Origin: Meiothermus sp. CFH 77666
Lineage (GTDB): Bacteria > Deinococcota > Deinococci > Deinococcales > Thermaceae
Direction: 5' to 3'
Assembly: GCF_017497985.1 (NCBI RefSeq)
Contig: NZ_JAGDFV010000006.1
Span: 1-64,000 of the forward strand
DNA: 64,000 nt
Shown here: positions 1-9,277 of the stretch, one piece after another
Position numbering within the stretch: the stretch's first letter is position 1
Layout: each line of letters starts with the position of its first letter
Made by a program: the position numbers and the translations under genes
Notes under the pieces: model-generated
What the model saw: only the letters and a program-made list of their open reading frames with translations
Told to the model about the DNA's origin: nothing
The model's database searches: none

Positions 1-128
1 ATCACCGTACTGAACTTGGCTTTACCGCTTGGTGGGCTTACCTCATCATCGCCCTGAACCTCATCGCTGCTTCCCCAGACCTGTGTATAGCTGACATCGT
101 TTTGTGACTAGCACCAGTGATTATATAT
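1..128 (+). mobile_element. right end of an insertion sequence (runs off window)
   Basis: The first ~107 bases hold the open 3' end of a coding frame that enters from outside the window, and the lipoprotein gene on the opposite strand stops making sense exactly where this segment begins. That is the pattern of an insertion sequence placed in the lipoprotein gene. The boundary is estimated at 107 to 130, because the lipoprotein frame reads sensibly down to about 130 and then ends in a short alien tail. The IS family, its terminal inverted repeats and any target duplication cannot be determined, since the other end lies outside. Confidence 0.5.
3..107 (+). CDS. C-terminal fragment of a probable transposase
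   Basis: This frame is open from base 3 to the TGA at 105-107 and encodes the last 34 residues of a protein whose start lies outside the window. The tail contains FTAWWAYLIIALNL, a Trp/Leu/Ile-rich segment of the kind that ends many DDE transposases. The neighbouring lipoprotein frame is broken at this point, which supports a mobile-element origin. It is too short to assign a family. It could instead be the end of an unrelated gene. Confidence 0.4.
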   Translation, partial: HRTELGFTAWWAYLIIALNLIAASPDLCIADIVL

Positions 129-638
129 GAGCGATTGGTTCCCAGTAACCACGGTTGCGTCATATGGAGGCGTTACCCCGGCAACGCTGAATGCACCACT
201 TGCGTTGGTGGTTGTGCTTAGATTGGTACTACCCGAGGTAATCACGACTGGCGCGCTGGCAACAGGCTGTAGATTGGCACCAATTACGGTACCGGCAACC
301 GTAATGGTTGTAGGCGCGGCAATAGTGAAGTTGGCACTGTCGCTGAGAGAACCCGAGGTAGCCGTCAGAGTCACGGTGGCGGGAGTGGGTACACTGGCAG
401 GCGCAGTATAGGTGACCGAAGTACCGGTGGTCGCGGACAGCGACCCCGCGCCAGAAAGTGTCCAGTTTATGGTGCCTGTAGCGTTGGTGAGGGTGGCGTT
501 GAAGGTGACGGTAGTGCCTGCCGTTACGGTGGTGGGCTTGGGAGAGATCGTCAGGCTGGAGGTGCCGCCTCCGCCACCCGGGCAGGCTGTCAGCAGAGGA
601 ATTAGACTCATACTCAAAAGCCACAAAAGGCGTTTCAT
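108..638 (-). CDS. secreted lipoprotein with Ig-like domain, 3' end cut off
   Basis: The start at 638 is chosen because GGAGG (644-648) precedes it and the protein then opens with a lipoprotein signal, MKRLLWLL through the lipobox LTAC, giving a lipidated Cys at about residue 19 followed by a Gly-rich linker. Residues ~28-110 form a bacterial Ig-like repeat rich in Thr and Ser. Residues ~112-165 look like a carboxypeptidase-regulatory (transthyretin-like) domain, with the pattern VAGTVIG and TTNASGAFSV. The frame ends abruptly in YNHWC, in bases that appear to belong to the adjoining insertion sequence, so the original protein was longer. The product, if made, would be a shortened surface lipoprotein. 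Its ligand is unknown. Confidence 0.65.
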   Translation of the reverse strand: MKRLLWLLSMSLIPLLTACPGGGGGTSSLTISPKPTTVTAGTTVTFNATLTNATGTINWTLSGAGSLSATTGTSVTYTAPASVPTPATVTLTATSGSLSDSANFTIAAPTTITVAGTVIGANLQPVASAPVVITSGSTNLSTTTNASGAFSVAGVTPPYDATVVTGNQSLIYNHWC

Positions 639-738
639 AAAAACCTCCAAGCTCAACCGGTTGGTGGGTTTCGGGTTGTAGCCAGCCAGAGGCTAACAAG
701 TTCAGCGTTATATTGCCGTTACTGTATTGCAGGTTCTT

Positions 739-3700
739 CTAAACTGCTTTCTTAAGTGCCCAGGCCACATAGCGGTTGTCCAGGAGGCGCCGTGCAAGAT
801 GGGGCGGTAACTCCTGCGCCAGGTCGCGTAGGAGTTGCTGGGTTTCGCGCAAGTAGGCCTGGCCACGCCTGTCGCCCAGGGCCCGGGCCCTGGCATACAG
901 CACCAGGGGCAGGTCGTAGATGCCCCGTGCCCAGTCGGCACGCAGGGCGTGGGCTTCTTCCGAGAGTTGCTGGGCTTTTTTCCAGTCGCTGGCTCTCAGG
1001 TGGGCCAGGGCCAGGGCGGCCAGGGAGCGGGCCGTGTGACGGTATTCCTTGCGATCTCGCCAGAGCGCAACCGATTCGGCCAGGGTGTCCTGGCTGCGCT
1101 CCAGATCGCCCATCTCGAGCAGGGTAAAGCCCAGGTTGAAGAGCACATGGCCCAGCCTGGCCCGCTCGCCCATCTCGCGCAGGTCGCGAAGGGCCGCCTC
1201 TAGCTCGCCTCTGGCTTCCTCCAGGCGGCCTGCCACCATCAGGGCGTTGCCGTAGTCGGAGCGCAGGAGGGCCAGGTCGCGCCAGGCCCCCACTTCGGCG
1301 GCCTCGACCATGGCCCGCCGGGCGGTGGCCTCGAGTCCGGGCTCCAGCCCCAGTACGGCTGCGTTCAGAAGCAGTCCCTGCAGGGCATCCCACACCGCCC
1401 ACCAGTCGCCCCGTTCGCGGGCTTCCTGGTACAAAAGTTCGGCCACCTGGAGGCTGGCTGCGTAGTCCCCCTTGACCCAGTCCACCATGACCTTGTCGGC
1501 CCGTAAGCGCCGGAGAAGCAGGTCGTCGCGCAGTTCGGCGGCCAGCTTGAAGGCCTGGGCATAGGTCTGGTCGTACTGCGCCAGGTCGCCCAGCCGGAAC
1601 CAGTAACCCGACAGGTTGCGCAGGGCCAGGGTTTCCATGGCCTGGTCGCCGATATCGTGAAAGGCTCGGATGGAGGCCAGGAGGGGCTCGAGCTGCACAT
1701 CGGGGTCGCCGCCCCGATACTCGAGCCAGGCCAGCTTAAATAAAGCATGGCCCCGCTGCCAGGGGGTTCGGGCCAGACGCAGGGCCTCCCGCGCCGCCGC
1801 GATGCCCTCGGCCACCCGGCCCGAGGCCAGCGAAGCATCGGCGTTCAACAAGAACAGCCGAAAACGCTCATGGTCGCCTAAGCTGTCGGCCAGCCGGGCC
1901 ATTTCCTGGCGCTCGGGAATCTGTATCTGCCCCAGCGTGATCCGGGTTTCCGCCGCTTCAATCAGCATTCGAAAGCGCTCGGGGTCGGGTTCCATGGGGG
2001 GGCACAGCACCTGGGCACGATGGTAGTGCTCCAGGGCTTGCCGGGCCAGCGGCCCCCGGCGCAGGCTGCGCCCGGCCATCAGGTGGGCCACATAGGCTTC
2101 GGCGCGCTGCCCGGCGGCCTCGAGGTGCGCGGCCAGTTGGGGCAGGGGGCCGGCCACCTCGCGGAGGGCATCGGCAATACGGGCGTGCAGCCAGCGACGA
2201 CGCGACTCGCTCATCTCGGCCAGCACCGTTTGTCGTACCAGCTCGTGCCGCAGGGTATAGCCGCTGGGGTCAAGGCGCAGAAACCCGCTCTGGGTCAGGC
2301 TTTCCAGCTCTGTGATGGGAGCCCCCAGGTGGCGCAACAGCCCCGCGGCCATGTCGGGGGACAAGGGGAAGTCGGCCAGCGCGAGGGCCTGGAGGATGGG
2401 CAATGCACCCTCCCCCAGGCGCTGCAGCCGCTCCAGTAAGGCATCGCGCACACTGGGGGGCAGGGGCAGCTCGCGGTAGTCGGAGGTGAAGCTGTCGAAG
2501 GGGGTATGCCAGGCCCCGGCTTCGGCCCGCAACAACCCCTGGTCGAAGAGGTAGCGTAGAGTCTCGAGGACATAAAACATGTTGCCCTCGGTAGCCTGAA
2601 ACAGGCGTTCTGCAAAGCGCTCACCCCCTTCGCGCTGGCCCGACATCTGACGCAGCAACTGCACCAGTGCAGGCGCATCCACGGGCTGAAGCATGCGTTG
2701 GAAAAGGCGGTCTTCTCGGGTAATTTCTTGCAAAATGAGGCGCACGGGCTGGTTTTTTTGCAAGGCTTCGGGGCGGGCGGTGCCCAGCAGGAAAAAACCC
2801 AGGCTGCTGGCGCGACGTACCAGGTAGGGCAGGAACTCCAGGCTGGCCCAGTCCAGCCAGTGCAGATCGTCCCACAGCACCACCCCGCCAGGGCGAACAA
2901 TGGCCTGCAAAGCCCGGCACAGGGCTTCAAAGAACCGCGCCTTGTGGGGGTTGCTGGGCGGAAGGCCCAGTTCGGGCAGCAGTTGGGCCAGTTCGTCCCG
3001 CCAGGGAGCCTCGAGGTTGCCCAGTTTTTGCGCCTCGAGGGCCTGGCGCAGGGCTTCCAGTAAACCGCTAAAACCAATCCCCTGCCCGCTCTCGCGCTGG
3101 CGGATGCGCAGGGTCTCGGAAGGGCCGGCCCCTACCTGATGCTTGGCGTACTCGAGGGCCAGGCGGCTCTTGCCCACCCCCGCATCGGCCAGCAAAAGCA
3201 GCAAGCCCCGCCCCCAATGGGCCTCGAGCCAGGCCCAGTCCTCATTGCGGCCTACCAGTGGGGGCTCGCTTAACAATTGGGCCACCCCCGGCTGCTGTGC
3301 GGGCAGGGGCTGCCCTTCCCGCAATTGCACCCCAAAAACCTGTGTCTGCGGGCTGGGTTCCAGACCCAGTTGGTTCCGCAGCAATACCCGGTACTGCTCG
3401 TACTGCCGTAGCGCCGCCGAACGATCCCCCATTTGCAGGAAGAGGCGCATCACGGCCTGTTGTTCGGTTTCCTGGAGAGGGTCTTCGGCGAGCAGCTTCT
3501 GGTAGACCTTGAGGGCTTCGGCCAAGTGGCCCGCAGCTTCCTGGCTACGGGCCAGACCCAGCATGGCTTCCCGGTAGAGGCGCTCCCACCGCTCGCGCTC
3601 GGGAATCAGCCAGTCCCAGTAGCCCTCCGAGGCCTTGGGGTCGAGTCCGGCCAGAAATCCCCCCCGCCACAAGGCCAGCGCCTCCGACCAGGCCCCCCTC

Positions 3701-4005
3701 GCCATCTGGGTCAGAAAAGCCTCGAGGTCGGTTTCCACCGGCCCCAGCCCTATATGCTGAGCGCTTTGTTCAAATACCCGTTCCCAGGCGGTATTTTTCA
3801 GGCGAAAAAGCTCCTGGCGAAGGTTCCGCCGCACCGCCTCTTCCTCTCCTTCCCACAGCAGATCGGCCAGACGCGCACGCTCGACGGCCTGGCCCTCCAC
3901 CGCCAAGTAGGCCGCCATCGCCACCGCTTTGCGGGGCAGGCTCGAGACGAGTTTGCCATCCTGCCAGAGTTGGGGCGGGCCTAGCAAGCTAAGATAGAGG
4001 GCCAT
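739..4005 (-). CDS. SARP-type regulator with AAA ATPase and TPR repeats
   Basis: This 1088-residue cytoplasmic protein has the layout of large SARP/STAND transcriptional regulators. Residues ~1-95 form a winged-helix DNA-binding domain and ~95-235 a bacterial transcriptional activator (BTAD) helical domain. From ~245 there is an AAA-type ATPase with Walker A ADAGVGKS (~272-280) and Walker B VVLWDDLHWLD (~375-385). Residues ~640 to the C-terminus are helical TPR-like repeats. Such proteins couple nucleotide-dependent signal sensing to activation of nearby genes. The start follows GGGAGGA. The target is not evident; the nearest gene on the same strand is the interrupted lipoprotein. No C-terminal LuxR helix-turn-helix is visible. 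Confidence 0.85.
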   Translation of the reverse strand: MALYLSLLGPPQLWQDGKLVSSLPRKAVAMAAYLAVEGQAVERARLADLLWEGEEEAVRRNLRQELFRLKNTAWERVFEQSAQHIGLGPVETDLEAFLTQMARGAWSEALALWRGGFLAGLDPKASEGYWDWLIPERERWERLYREAMLGLARSQEAAGHLAEALKVYQKLLAEDPLQETEQQAVMRLFLQMGDRSAALRQYEQYRVLLRNQLGLEPSPQTQVFGVQLREGQPLPAQQPGVAQLLSEPPLVGRNEDWAWLEAHWGRGLLLLLADAGVGKSRLALEYAKHQVGAGPSETLRIRQRESGQGIGFSGLLEALRQALEAQKLGNLEAPWRDELAQLLPELGLPPSNPHKARFFEALCRALQAIVRPGGVVLWDDLHWLDWASLEFLPYLVRRASSLGFFLLGTARPEALQKNQPVRLILQEITREDRLFQRMLQPVDAPALVQLLRQMSGQREGGERFAERLFQATEGNMFYVLETLRYLFDQGLLRAEAGAWHTPFDSFTSDYRELPLPPSVRDALLERLQRLGEGALPILQALALADFPLSPDMAAGLLRHLGAPITELESLTQSGFLRLDPSGYTLRHELVRQTVLAEMSESRRRWLHARIADALREVAGPLPQLAAHLEAAGQRAEAYVAHLMAGRSLRRGPLARQALEHYHRAQVLCPPMEPDPERFRMLIEAAETRITLGQIQIPERQEMARLADSLGDHERFRLFLLNADASLASGRVAEGIAAAREALRLARTPWQRGHALFKLAWLEYRGGDPDVQLEPLLASIRAFHDIGDQAMETLALRNLSGYWFRLGDLAQYDQTYAQAFKLAAELRDDLLLRRLRADKVMVDWVKGDYAASLQVAELLYQEARERGDWWAVWDALQGLLLNAAVLGLEPGLEATARRAMVEAAEVGAWRDLALLRSDYGNALMVAGRLEEARGELEAALRDLREMGERARLGHVLFNLGFTLLEMGDLERSQDTLAESVALWRDRKEYRHTARSLAALALAHLRASDWKKAQQLSEEAHALRADWARGIYDLPLVLYARARALGDRRGQAYLRETQQLLRDLAQELPPHLARRLLDNRYVAWALKKAV

Positions 4006-4153
4006 CCATTCCTCCCTTTATCTTCGCTGCCGTTCGAACCGCGAATCGCACGTTGCCTCGAATTGCGCTGCTCTTTGCCGGGCTTGTCAGAGCAAAGGGA
4101 ATCGGCATCCAGAAAAGCACGCTCTACATATCCAGTCTAGTCCTCATGAGCGA

Positions 4154-4945
4154 CTACTTACGGGTCATCTGCGTTGCTGCCGCCTGCCAGTTGGCGCTGC
4201 GGGCCAGGCTGGTGCCAATCAACACCGCATCAAAGAGGCCCTCGAGCTCGACCAGTTGAGCCGGTTCGCTGTAGCCCGACTCGGCTACCAGCAGGCCGCT
4301 AAACCCTGCCCGTCGGGCCATCTGGCCCAGCCGTGGCGCTGTGGAGCGGTCAATGCTCAGGTCAGCCAGGTTGCGGTTGTTGACCCCAATAATCGGGGCT
4401 CCCGCAGCCAGTGCGATTTCGAGCTCGGCCTCGTCGTGCACCTCGACCAGCGCGTCCAGACCTTGCTCATGGGCCAGCTTCAGATACACCTCCGTCAGAG
4501 AACCCAGCACCGCCACAATTAGCAGCACCGCCGATGCACCAATCGCCCGCGACTGGGCAATTTGCACGGGGTGTACGGTGAAATCCTTGCGCAGAATGGG
4601 CAAGTCCACCGCCTGCCGCACCTCGAGCAAATCCTGATCTGAACCGGCAAAATAGTGCGGTTCGGTGAGCACACTGATGGCCCTGGCACCGCCCGCCCTG
4701 TAGGCGCGGGCCACCTGGGCAGCCTCGAGCGCCACCGCTATCTCTCCTTGTGAGGGGCTCTTGCGTTTCACCTCGGCAATCAGCGACAAACCCGGCAAGC
4801 GCAAAGCCTGGCTGAATGAAGGCGGAGCCGCTGCAGGCACGGCCCACTCGAGGCCCTCGAGGCCCACCACCTCGCTATAGCGTCGTCTGGATATCTCTCC
4901 CAAAATGCCGGGCACTTTGGACAGCTCTGGAACCATATCCTTCAT
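4154..4945 (-). CDS. trpC: indole-3-glycerol phosphate synthase
   Basis: The 263-residue TIM-barrel enzyme converts carboxyphenylamino-deoxyribulose phosphate to indole-3-glycerol phosphate in tryptophan synthesis. Diagnostic segments are the catalytic lysine in [42 protein letters not shown] and LLVAESGYS. The sequence closely follows the Thermus enzyme. I start at 4945 because AAAGGGG lies 4 bases upstream; the next in-frame ATG is at 4936 and also possible. A -10-like TATAAG is present at 4983-4988. No other trp genes are in the window, so it stands alone here. Confidence 0.95.
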   Translation of the reverse strand: MKDMVPELSKVPGILGEISRRRYSEVVGLEGLEWAVPAAAPPSFSQALRLPGLSLIAEVKRKSPSQGEIAVALEAAQVARAYRAGGARAISVLTEPHYFAGSDQDLLEVRQAVDLPILRKDFTVHPVQIAQSRAIGASAVLLIVAVLGSLTEVYLKLAHEQGLDALVEVHDEAELEIALAAGAPIIGVNNRNLADLSIDRSTAPRLGQMARRAGFSGLLVAESGYSEPAQLVELEGLFDAVLIGTSLARSANWQAAATQMTRK

Positions 4946-5285
4946 GCTACCCCTTTGCCGCGTAGCCCGACATGACAAATTCCTTATACTTCTCGCCAGC
5001 CACTTCGCTCACCTATCTCCAATCCAGGCGGGATGCCAACCGGGACTCTCGGGTTTGGAGGCTCAAAACATGCCTGCAAGAACCTCCTCTTTTAAAAACG
5101 CGTTTGAACCGGCACCTCTGTTTTTGCACGTCCAGATCCCCGACAGACTCAAAGCCCCCACCTTTCAAATACCCTGGCGTTTGATAACCCCCCTGACTTG
5201 AACATCAGGCTTCCAGTGGACGTTTCGGCGTCAATTAGCTGAACTTAATCAAAATCACTGCACTCAGTCTAATTTTTCTGTTACC
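4946..5285. promoter_or_regulatory. divergent intergenic region between trpC and patatin gene
   Basis: This 340-base stretch separates two divergently transcribed genes. On the minus strand, a TATAAG box (4983-4988) and the AAAGGGG ribosome-binding site serve trpC. On the plus strand, TAATTT at 5270-5275 lies 10 bases before the patatin ATG. A short frame on the minus strand (4973-4947, MSGYAAKG) has no Trp codon and I do not regard it as an attenuator peptide. No terminator or repeat is evident. Confidence 0.35.
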
Positions 5286-6212
5286 ATGCACTATATGGAA
5301 GGTATTGTGCTGGCACTGGGAGGCGGCGGGGTTCGCGGCAGTGCACACACGGCGGTGCTGGACGTACTGACCGAGGCCAGAATTCCCATCGCCGGTCTGG
5401 CGGGTAGTTCTGCAGGTGCGCTGGCAGCCGCTATCTATGCTTTTGGCATCAACGTACATCACAACGAACTGAGCGAGTGGCTCAAGGATCCCGAACTCGA
5501 GCGCCTGCAAAAAAACGGCGCCCTGTACCAGGTAACCCGGCTGGTGGATTTTGTACGGCGGCCCTACCTGGCCGAGGGAAGCAAAATTCGCCAGGGCTAC
5601 CGCACCCTGTTTGGCCAGCGCCGCATTGAAGAGAGTCCGATTCCACTGGTCATCCAGGCCTGCGATTTCAACACTGGCGAGCTGGTCATGCTTCGGGCCG
5701 GGCCAGTGTCTGAAGCCCTGGCGGCCAGCAGCGCAGTACCCAGCATTTTTCCTCCTGTAGAGTGGCACGGACGGCTTCTGGTAGATGGCGATGTGGCCGA
5801 AAAAGTGCCGGTCACGGCAGCCAGAGCCCTGCAGGCCGGGCCCATCGTAGCGGTGGATGTTTCCAACCGGGTCGTGCCCAGCGAGCCCAAAAGTGCGCTG
5901 GAAGCAGCCCTGCAGGCCGGCGAGGCCTCGCGCCGCCGCCTTTTGAGCATGGCGCTGTCTCAGGCCGATGTGGTCATCTCGCTGGCTGCCGACCCTCCTA
6001 TCGAAACCTTCGACTACACCAAGGCCGACCTGGCTTACCAACTGGGCCGCCAGCGGGCCGAGGAGGCCCTGCCCCGAATTGAGCAACTGCTGAAAAAGCC
6101 CGTCCCTAGCAGCAAACCCTGGTGGTCACGCTTTGCTCAACCCAAACCACAAGCGTCCAAAAGTAATCCCGTAGCCCACCAGCCCAAGAGCCAAAAACAG
6201 CACCACCCCTAA
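5286..6212 (+). CDS. patatin-like phospholipase (RssA family)
   Basis: The 308-residue protein carries the patatin signature in order: oxyanion-hole glycine loop LALGGGGVRG (~9-18), nucleophile elbow GLAGSSAGAL (Ser at ~44), and the catalytic Asp in LLVDGDV (~160). Members are serine acyl hydrolases acting on lipids with a Ser-Asp dyad. Residues after ~270 are basic and proline-rich, perhaps a flexible tail. ATG at 5286 is used; a second ATG at 5295 (MEGIVLALGG) would also give a complete domain. Its 3' end overlaps the convergent gene ending at 6126 by 87 bases. Confidence 0.85.
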   Translation: MHYMEGIVLALGGGGVRGSAHTAVLDVLTEARIPIAGLAGSSAGALAAAIYAFGINVHHNELSEWLKDPELERLQKNGALYQVTRLVDFVRRPYLAEGSKIRQGYRTLFGQRRIEESPIPLVIQACDFNTGELVMLRAGPVSEALAASSAVPSIFPPVEWHGRLLVDGDVAEKVPVTAARALQAGPIVAVDVSNRVVPSEPKSALEAALQAGEASRRRLLSMALSQADVVISLAADPPIETFDYTKADLAYQLGRQRAEEALPRIEQLLKKPVPSSKPWWSRFAQPKPQASKSNPVAHQPKSQKQHHP

Positions 6213-6569
6213 CCCATGGGCCATCCGCGCCGCAAAAATTGCGGCCAGGAAGGCCACCCCCAGCCAGAGCGCCGCCAAAAAAATTGCTCGCAGCGGCTCG
6301 AGGTGGGGTCTTCTGGTTGAGGGACGGGTTATGAGTACTCCAATAGCGAGCAGTACTGCAGCAAAAAGCCCGCTCACCGTCCACATTGCCCACTGCGGTA
6401 AGCCCGGTATGGCAGGCAATGCCAGCCAGGCCAGGGTCAGGTGCAACAGTTGAAGCGCTAGTGTCAACCCGCTGAGTTGCACCAGGCCCCGCCGGCGCAA
6501 GGCCAGGGGTGAGCTCGTGTCGGTCAGCTCAGCCAGGTAAAGCTTCATGGGCGACGGTTCTGAATGCAT
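6126..6569 (-). CDS. four-helix membrane protein of unknown function
   Basis: The 147-residue protein has about four hydrophobic segments (roughly residues 33-53, 60-82, 93-113 and 118-140) separated by short basic loops, which predicts an inner-membrane protein. I do not recognise a family. Its last 87 bases overlap the end of the patatin gene on the other strand, so the two transcripts would be antisense at their 3' ends. The start is uncertain: ATG at 6569 or 6548, neither with a convincing ribosome-binding site. Confidence 0.55.
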   Translation of the reverse strand: MHSEPSPMKLYLAELTDTSSPLALRRRGLVQLSGLTLALQLLHLTLAWLALPAIPGLPQWAMWTVSGLFAAVLLAIGVLITRPSTRRPHLEPLRAIFLAALWLGVAFLAAIFAARMAHGLGVVLFLALGLVGYGITFGRLWFGLSKA

Positions 6570-6765
6570 CCGATGAAAAGTGGTTCATACTCTAAGTTGC
6601 GCCCGCATAAGGTTTAGAGATGAATCCAGGCTGTGCTAAAAAATCATGCTCTGGGCGCAATACCCGAATGATTCTCGATCACGTCATTATCCAAAACATA
6701 GGCGGGAGACACTTAGCTGCGTAACACCTGCACATTAGCAGGACTGTTCCCTGGAAACCCTTCCC

Positions 6766-8811
6766 TCAGGCTGCCGCACGGCGGGCCAACCACTGCCAGG
6801 CTAGTGTCACCCCTAGCACACCCATACCGATGATTTCGGTGTTGGGGTTGTTGGGCATCAGCATGAGCGCGGCGGCCAGATACAGCAGGCGCTGCAACCA
6901 GTTGGCATTCCCCAACAAATATCCAAGCGTCGCTGCCGAAAAAGCCGTGAGCCCCAGGAGTGCCGTTACAATGATGCGACCGCCCTCGAGCACGCTCTCC
7001 ACCCCAATCATCAGCAGACCAGGGTTGAAGAAAACCATGTAGGCCAGCAGGGCCGTTCGCAACTCGTAAATAAAGCCCTGAACCCCTGTCTTGAAGGGGT
7101 CGCCCCTGGCAATCGCCGAGGCCGCATAGGCCGCCAGCGCCACCGGCGGGGTAGAGTCGGCCATGATGCCAAAGTAGAAGGCGAACATATGGGCCACGAT
7201 TTTAAGGATAGGTACCTCAATGCCCGAGAAGGTCAGGGAGCCATAGTCTATGCCACTTTGCTCGGCAATTTTGGTGACCACCGGAACCACCAGGCTGGCC
7301 ATCACCACGTAGTTGGCGGTGGTGGGCAGGCCCATGCCCAGCACCAGGCTGATGAGCTGGGCCAGGAACAAGGCCGCCAGCAGATTCCCCCCCGAGATGG
7401 TTTGCAGCAGGTCGGTGAGGCCGAACCCGATGTTGGTGATGAGTACCACCGCAATAATGATGCCGGCCAGACCGGTGGCGATGGCAATGCCCACCATGTT
7501 GCGGGCCCCGTTGGCAAAGCCTTCGATCAGGATCTGGGCAAAGGAACGAAGCCCGCTCATGAAGCCCTGGCCGGAGCGCTGGGCGCGGTAGAGTTCTTGC
7601 AGCAGGGCCACCCCAATCATCAAGAAAATGGTGTTGAGCGCAGCCCGTTCGGGCGAGAGTTCAATAATGAGCAGCGCATAGAGCAAATAGCCCAGGGGAA
7701 ACACATAGTGCAAGCCGGCCCGCAGCGTGGGCCAGAACCTGGGCAGTTCGGCCTTGGGCAAACCCTTCAGACCCAGCTTGACCGCTTCCAGATCCACCAG
7801 AATAAACAGCGTGGTGTAAGCCAGCAGGGCAGGCACAATTGCCATCACCACCAGCGCCGAGTAAGGCACCCCCAGGAAATCGGCCATGATGAAAGCCGCC
7901 GCGCCCATCACCGGGGGCATGAGCTGCCCGTTGGAACTGGCTGCCACCTCAACCGCCCCCGCCTTCTCGGCGGTGTAGCCTGCCCGCCGCATGGCCGGGA
8001 TGGTAAAGGTTCCGCTGGTCACCACGTTGGAAATCGAGGAACCTGACACTACTCCCGTGAGCGCCGAGGAGACAATCGAGGCCTTGGCAGGCCCTCCGCG
8101 CACCCCGCCCAGCACGCTAAAAGCTAGGTCGGTGAACCACTTCCCGGCCCCGGCCCGCTCGAGGATAGCCCCAAAGAGCACGAACACGAATACCGTGCGC
8201 GCTGCAACCCCGATGGGGGTACCCCAGATGCTATCCGAGGCATTCATGAACAACTGGCTCACCAGCGAACGCCACTGCACCCCCGCATGCAACTGGCCCA
8301 AAGCACCTGGCAACTGCCCCTGAAACAAACCCTGAGGCCCGGTCAGGGCAAAGAGCATGAACAAGAGCGAAATAATGGGCATAGCTGGCCCTAGCGAGCG
8401 CCACCCGGCCAGCAACAGCATCACAATTGTAATGCTTCCAACAATCAAATCAGTTTGGTTTGCCAGGCCTCCGCGAACTTCAATCATCTCCTTGTACTGC
8501 CACATCACATACGCTGCCGAGAGGGTCGCGGTAATGCCTAAAATCCAGTCAAAGATGGGAATCCGATCCCGGCGGCTCCTGCGGTTAAAGGGGTACACCA
8601 GAAATACCAGCGCAAAAGCAAACGCTAGGTGAGCAGCGCGGAAAAACAGGGCATCCAGCGAGCCAACCCAGGTGGCCCAGACCTGGAAAACGCTCCACCC
8701 CACCGCCAAGCCCAGAATCAACCAGCGCGACCAGTTGGTGGGTTTGCGCCCCCCCAGCTCGGTCTCTTCCACCAGTTGCAGGGCTTCGGCTTCCGGCATA
8801 TCTTTACTCAT
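6766..8811 (-). CDS. TRAP transporter fused permease (TAXI type)
   Basis: This 681-residue polytopic membrane protein matches the fused small-plus-large permease of TAXI-TRAP transporters, secondary symporters driven by ion gradients that work with a periplasmic binding protein. Visible features are an N-terminal four-helix part (residues ~25-160), then the conserved core with SSALTGVVSGSSISNVVTSG, SSNGQLMPPVMGAAAF, LGMGLPTTANYVV and the later FYFGIMADSTPPVALAAYA. AGGAGG precedes the ATG. The binding-protein gene lies upstream on the same strand (9278-10225). The substrate is unknown; other TAXI systems carry carboxylates such as glutamate or C4-acids. Confidence 0.93.
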   Translation of the reverse strand: MSKDMPEAEALQLVEETELGGRKPTNWSRWLILGLAVGWSVFQVWATWVGSLDALFFRAAHLAFAFALVFLVYPFNRRSRRDRIPIFDWILGITATLSAAYVMWQYKEMIEVRGGLANQTDLIVGSITIVMLLLAGWRSLGPAMPIISLLFMLFALTGPQGLFQGQLPGALGQLHAGVQWRSLVSQLFMNASDSIWGTPIGVAARTVFVFVLFGAILERAGAGKWFTDLAFSVLGGVRGGPAKASIVSSALTGVVSGSSISNVVTSGTFTIPAMRRAGYTAEKAGAVEVAASSNGQLMPPVMGAAAFIMADFLGVPYSALVVMAIVPALLAYTTLFILVDLEAVKLGLKGLPKAELPRFWPTLRAGLHYVFPLGYLLYALLIIELSPERAALNTIFLMIGVALLQELYRAQRSGQGFMSGLRSFAQILIEGFANGARNMVGIAIATGLAGIIIAVVLITNIGFGLTDLLQTISGGNLLAALFLAQLISLVLGMGLPTTANYVVMASLVVPVVTKIAEQSGIDYGSLTFSGIEVPILKIVAHMFAFYFGIMADSTPPVALAAYAASAIARGDPFKTGVQGFIYELRTALLAYMVFFNPGLLMIGVESVLEGGRIIVTALLGLTAFSAATLGYLLGNANWLQRLLYLAAALMLMPNNPNTEIIGMGVLGVTLAWQWLARRAAA

Positions 8812-9277
8812 TCACAACCTCCTGCAAAACGCCAACTCCTTTTTAGCGACCCGGCTTGCATAGTTTTACATCTAAACCGACTTTGCGTCTATTTTGTTTC
8901 TGAGTGGTCTGGTAACAAAGTATTTGAGATGGCTTCAATGAGCCCAACTTCTGCCCTTGACTTCTTGTTGATATTCCGAGGTGCACGCAGTGCAACGAGG
9001 AAACTGGTACTGCATGGGTACAATGTATATAGAGGACTGCGACGCATCAGATTTCTCACTTCGCTTCGCTGCGTTTGGAATGACAAGAAAATAAAGTTGC
9101 CAGAGCACTGAGTTACCTGGATTCGTGATGAGGCGAATAGGGCGCCCTTCAGATATTTAGAGCCATCCGGGATTGCGAATCCGTTGTCCTGGACAGAATA
9201 GTGGCCGCCCATCCGGGCGGCCCCCCCGGGGAAGGGGGCGGTATGATAGGGCTACTCGCCCCCAGAAATGCTAAAGA
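8812..9277 (-). other. intergenic region with hairpins between TRAP genes
   Basis: This 466-base gap lies inside a likely TRAP operon. Next to the binding-protein stop codon are two GC-rich hairpins: GGGGGCG/CGCCCCC (9234-9263) and a perfect GGCCGCCC/GGGCGGCC (9203-9222). Neither has a T-tract on the minus strand. They could lower or stabilise transcription between the abundantly needed binding protein and the permease. A copy of a dispersed repeat (9044-9084) is also present. No ORF in this gap is convincing. Confidence 0.45.
9044..9084 (+). repeat. solo half of a palindromic dispersed repeat
   Basis: The segment GCATCAGATTTCTCACTTCG through GGAATGAC matches, with a few changes, the right arm of the palindromic element at 55490-55594 (GCATCGGATTCCTCGCTGCG through GGAATGAC). 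Here only one arm is seen. It lies in the intergenic region between the TRAP permease and binding-protein genes. Confidence 0.6.

Noticed and set aside
4947-4973. Short [11 protein letters not shown] upstream of trpC as a tryptophan attenuator peptide
   Set aside because: It has no Trp codon and no terminator hairpin follows; it merely overlaps the trpC ribosome-binding region.
7189-8046. Plus-strand ORF opposite the TRAP permease
   Set aside because: Gln/His/Gly-rich composition is typical of an antisense frame of a hydrophobic GC-rich gene; the TRAP motifs are on the other strand.
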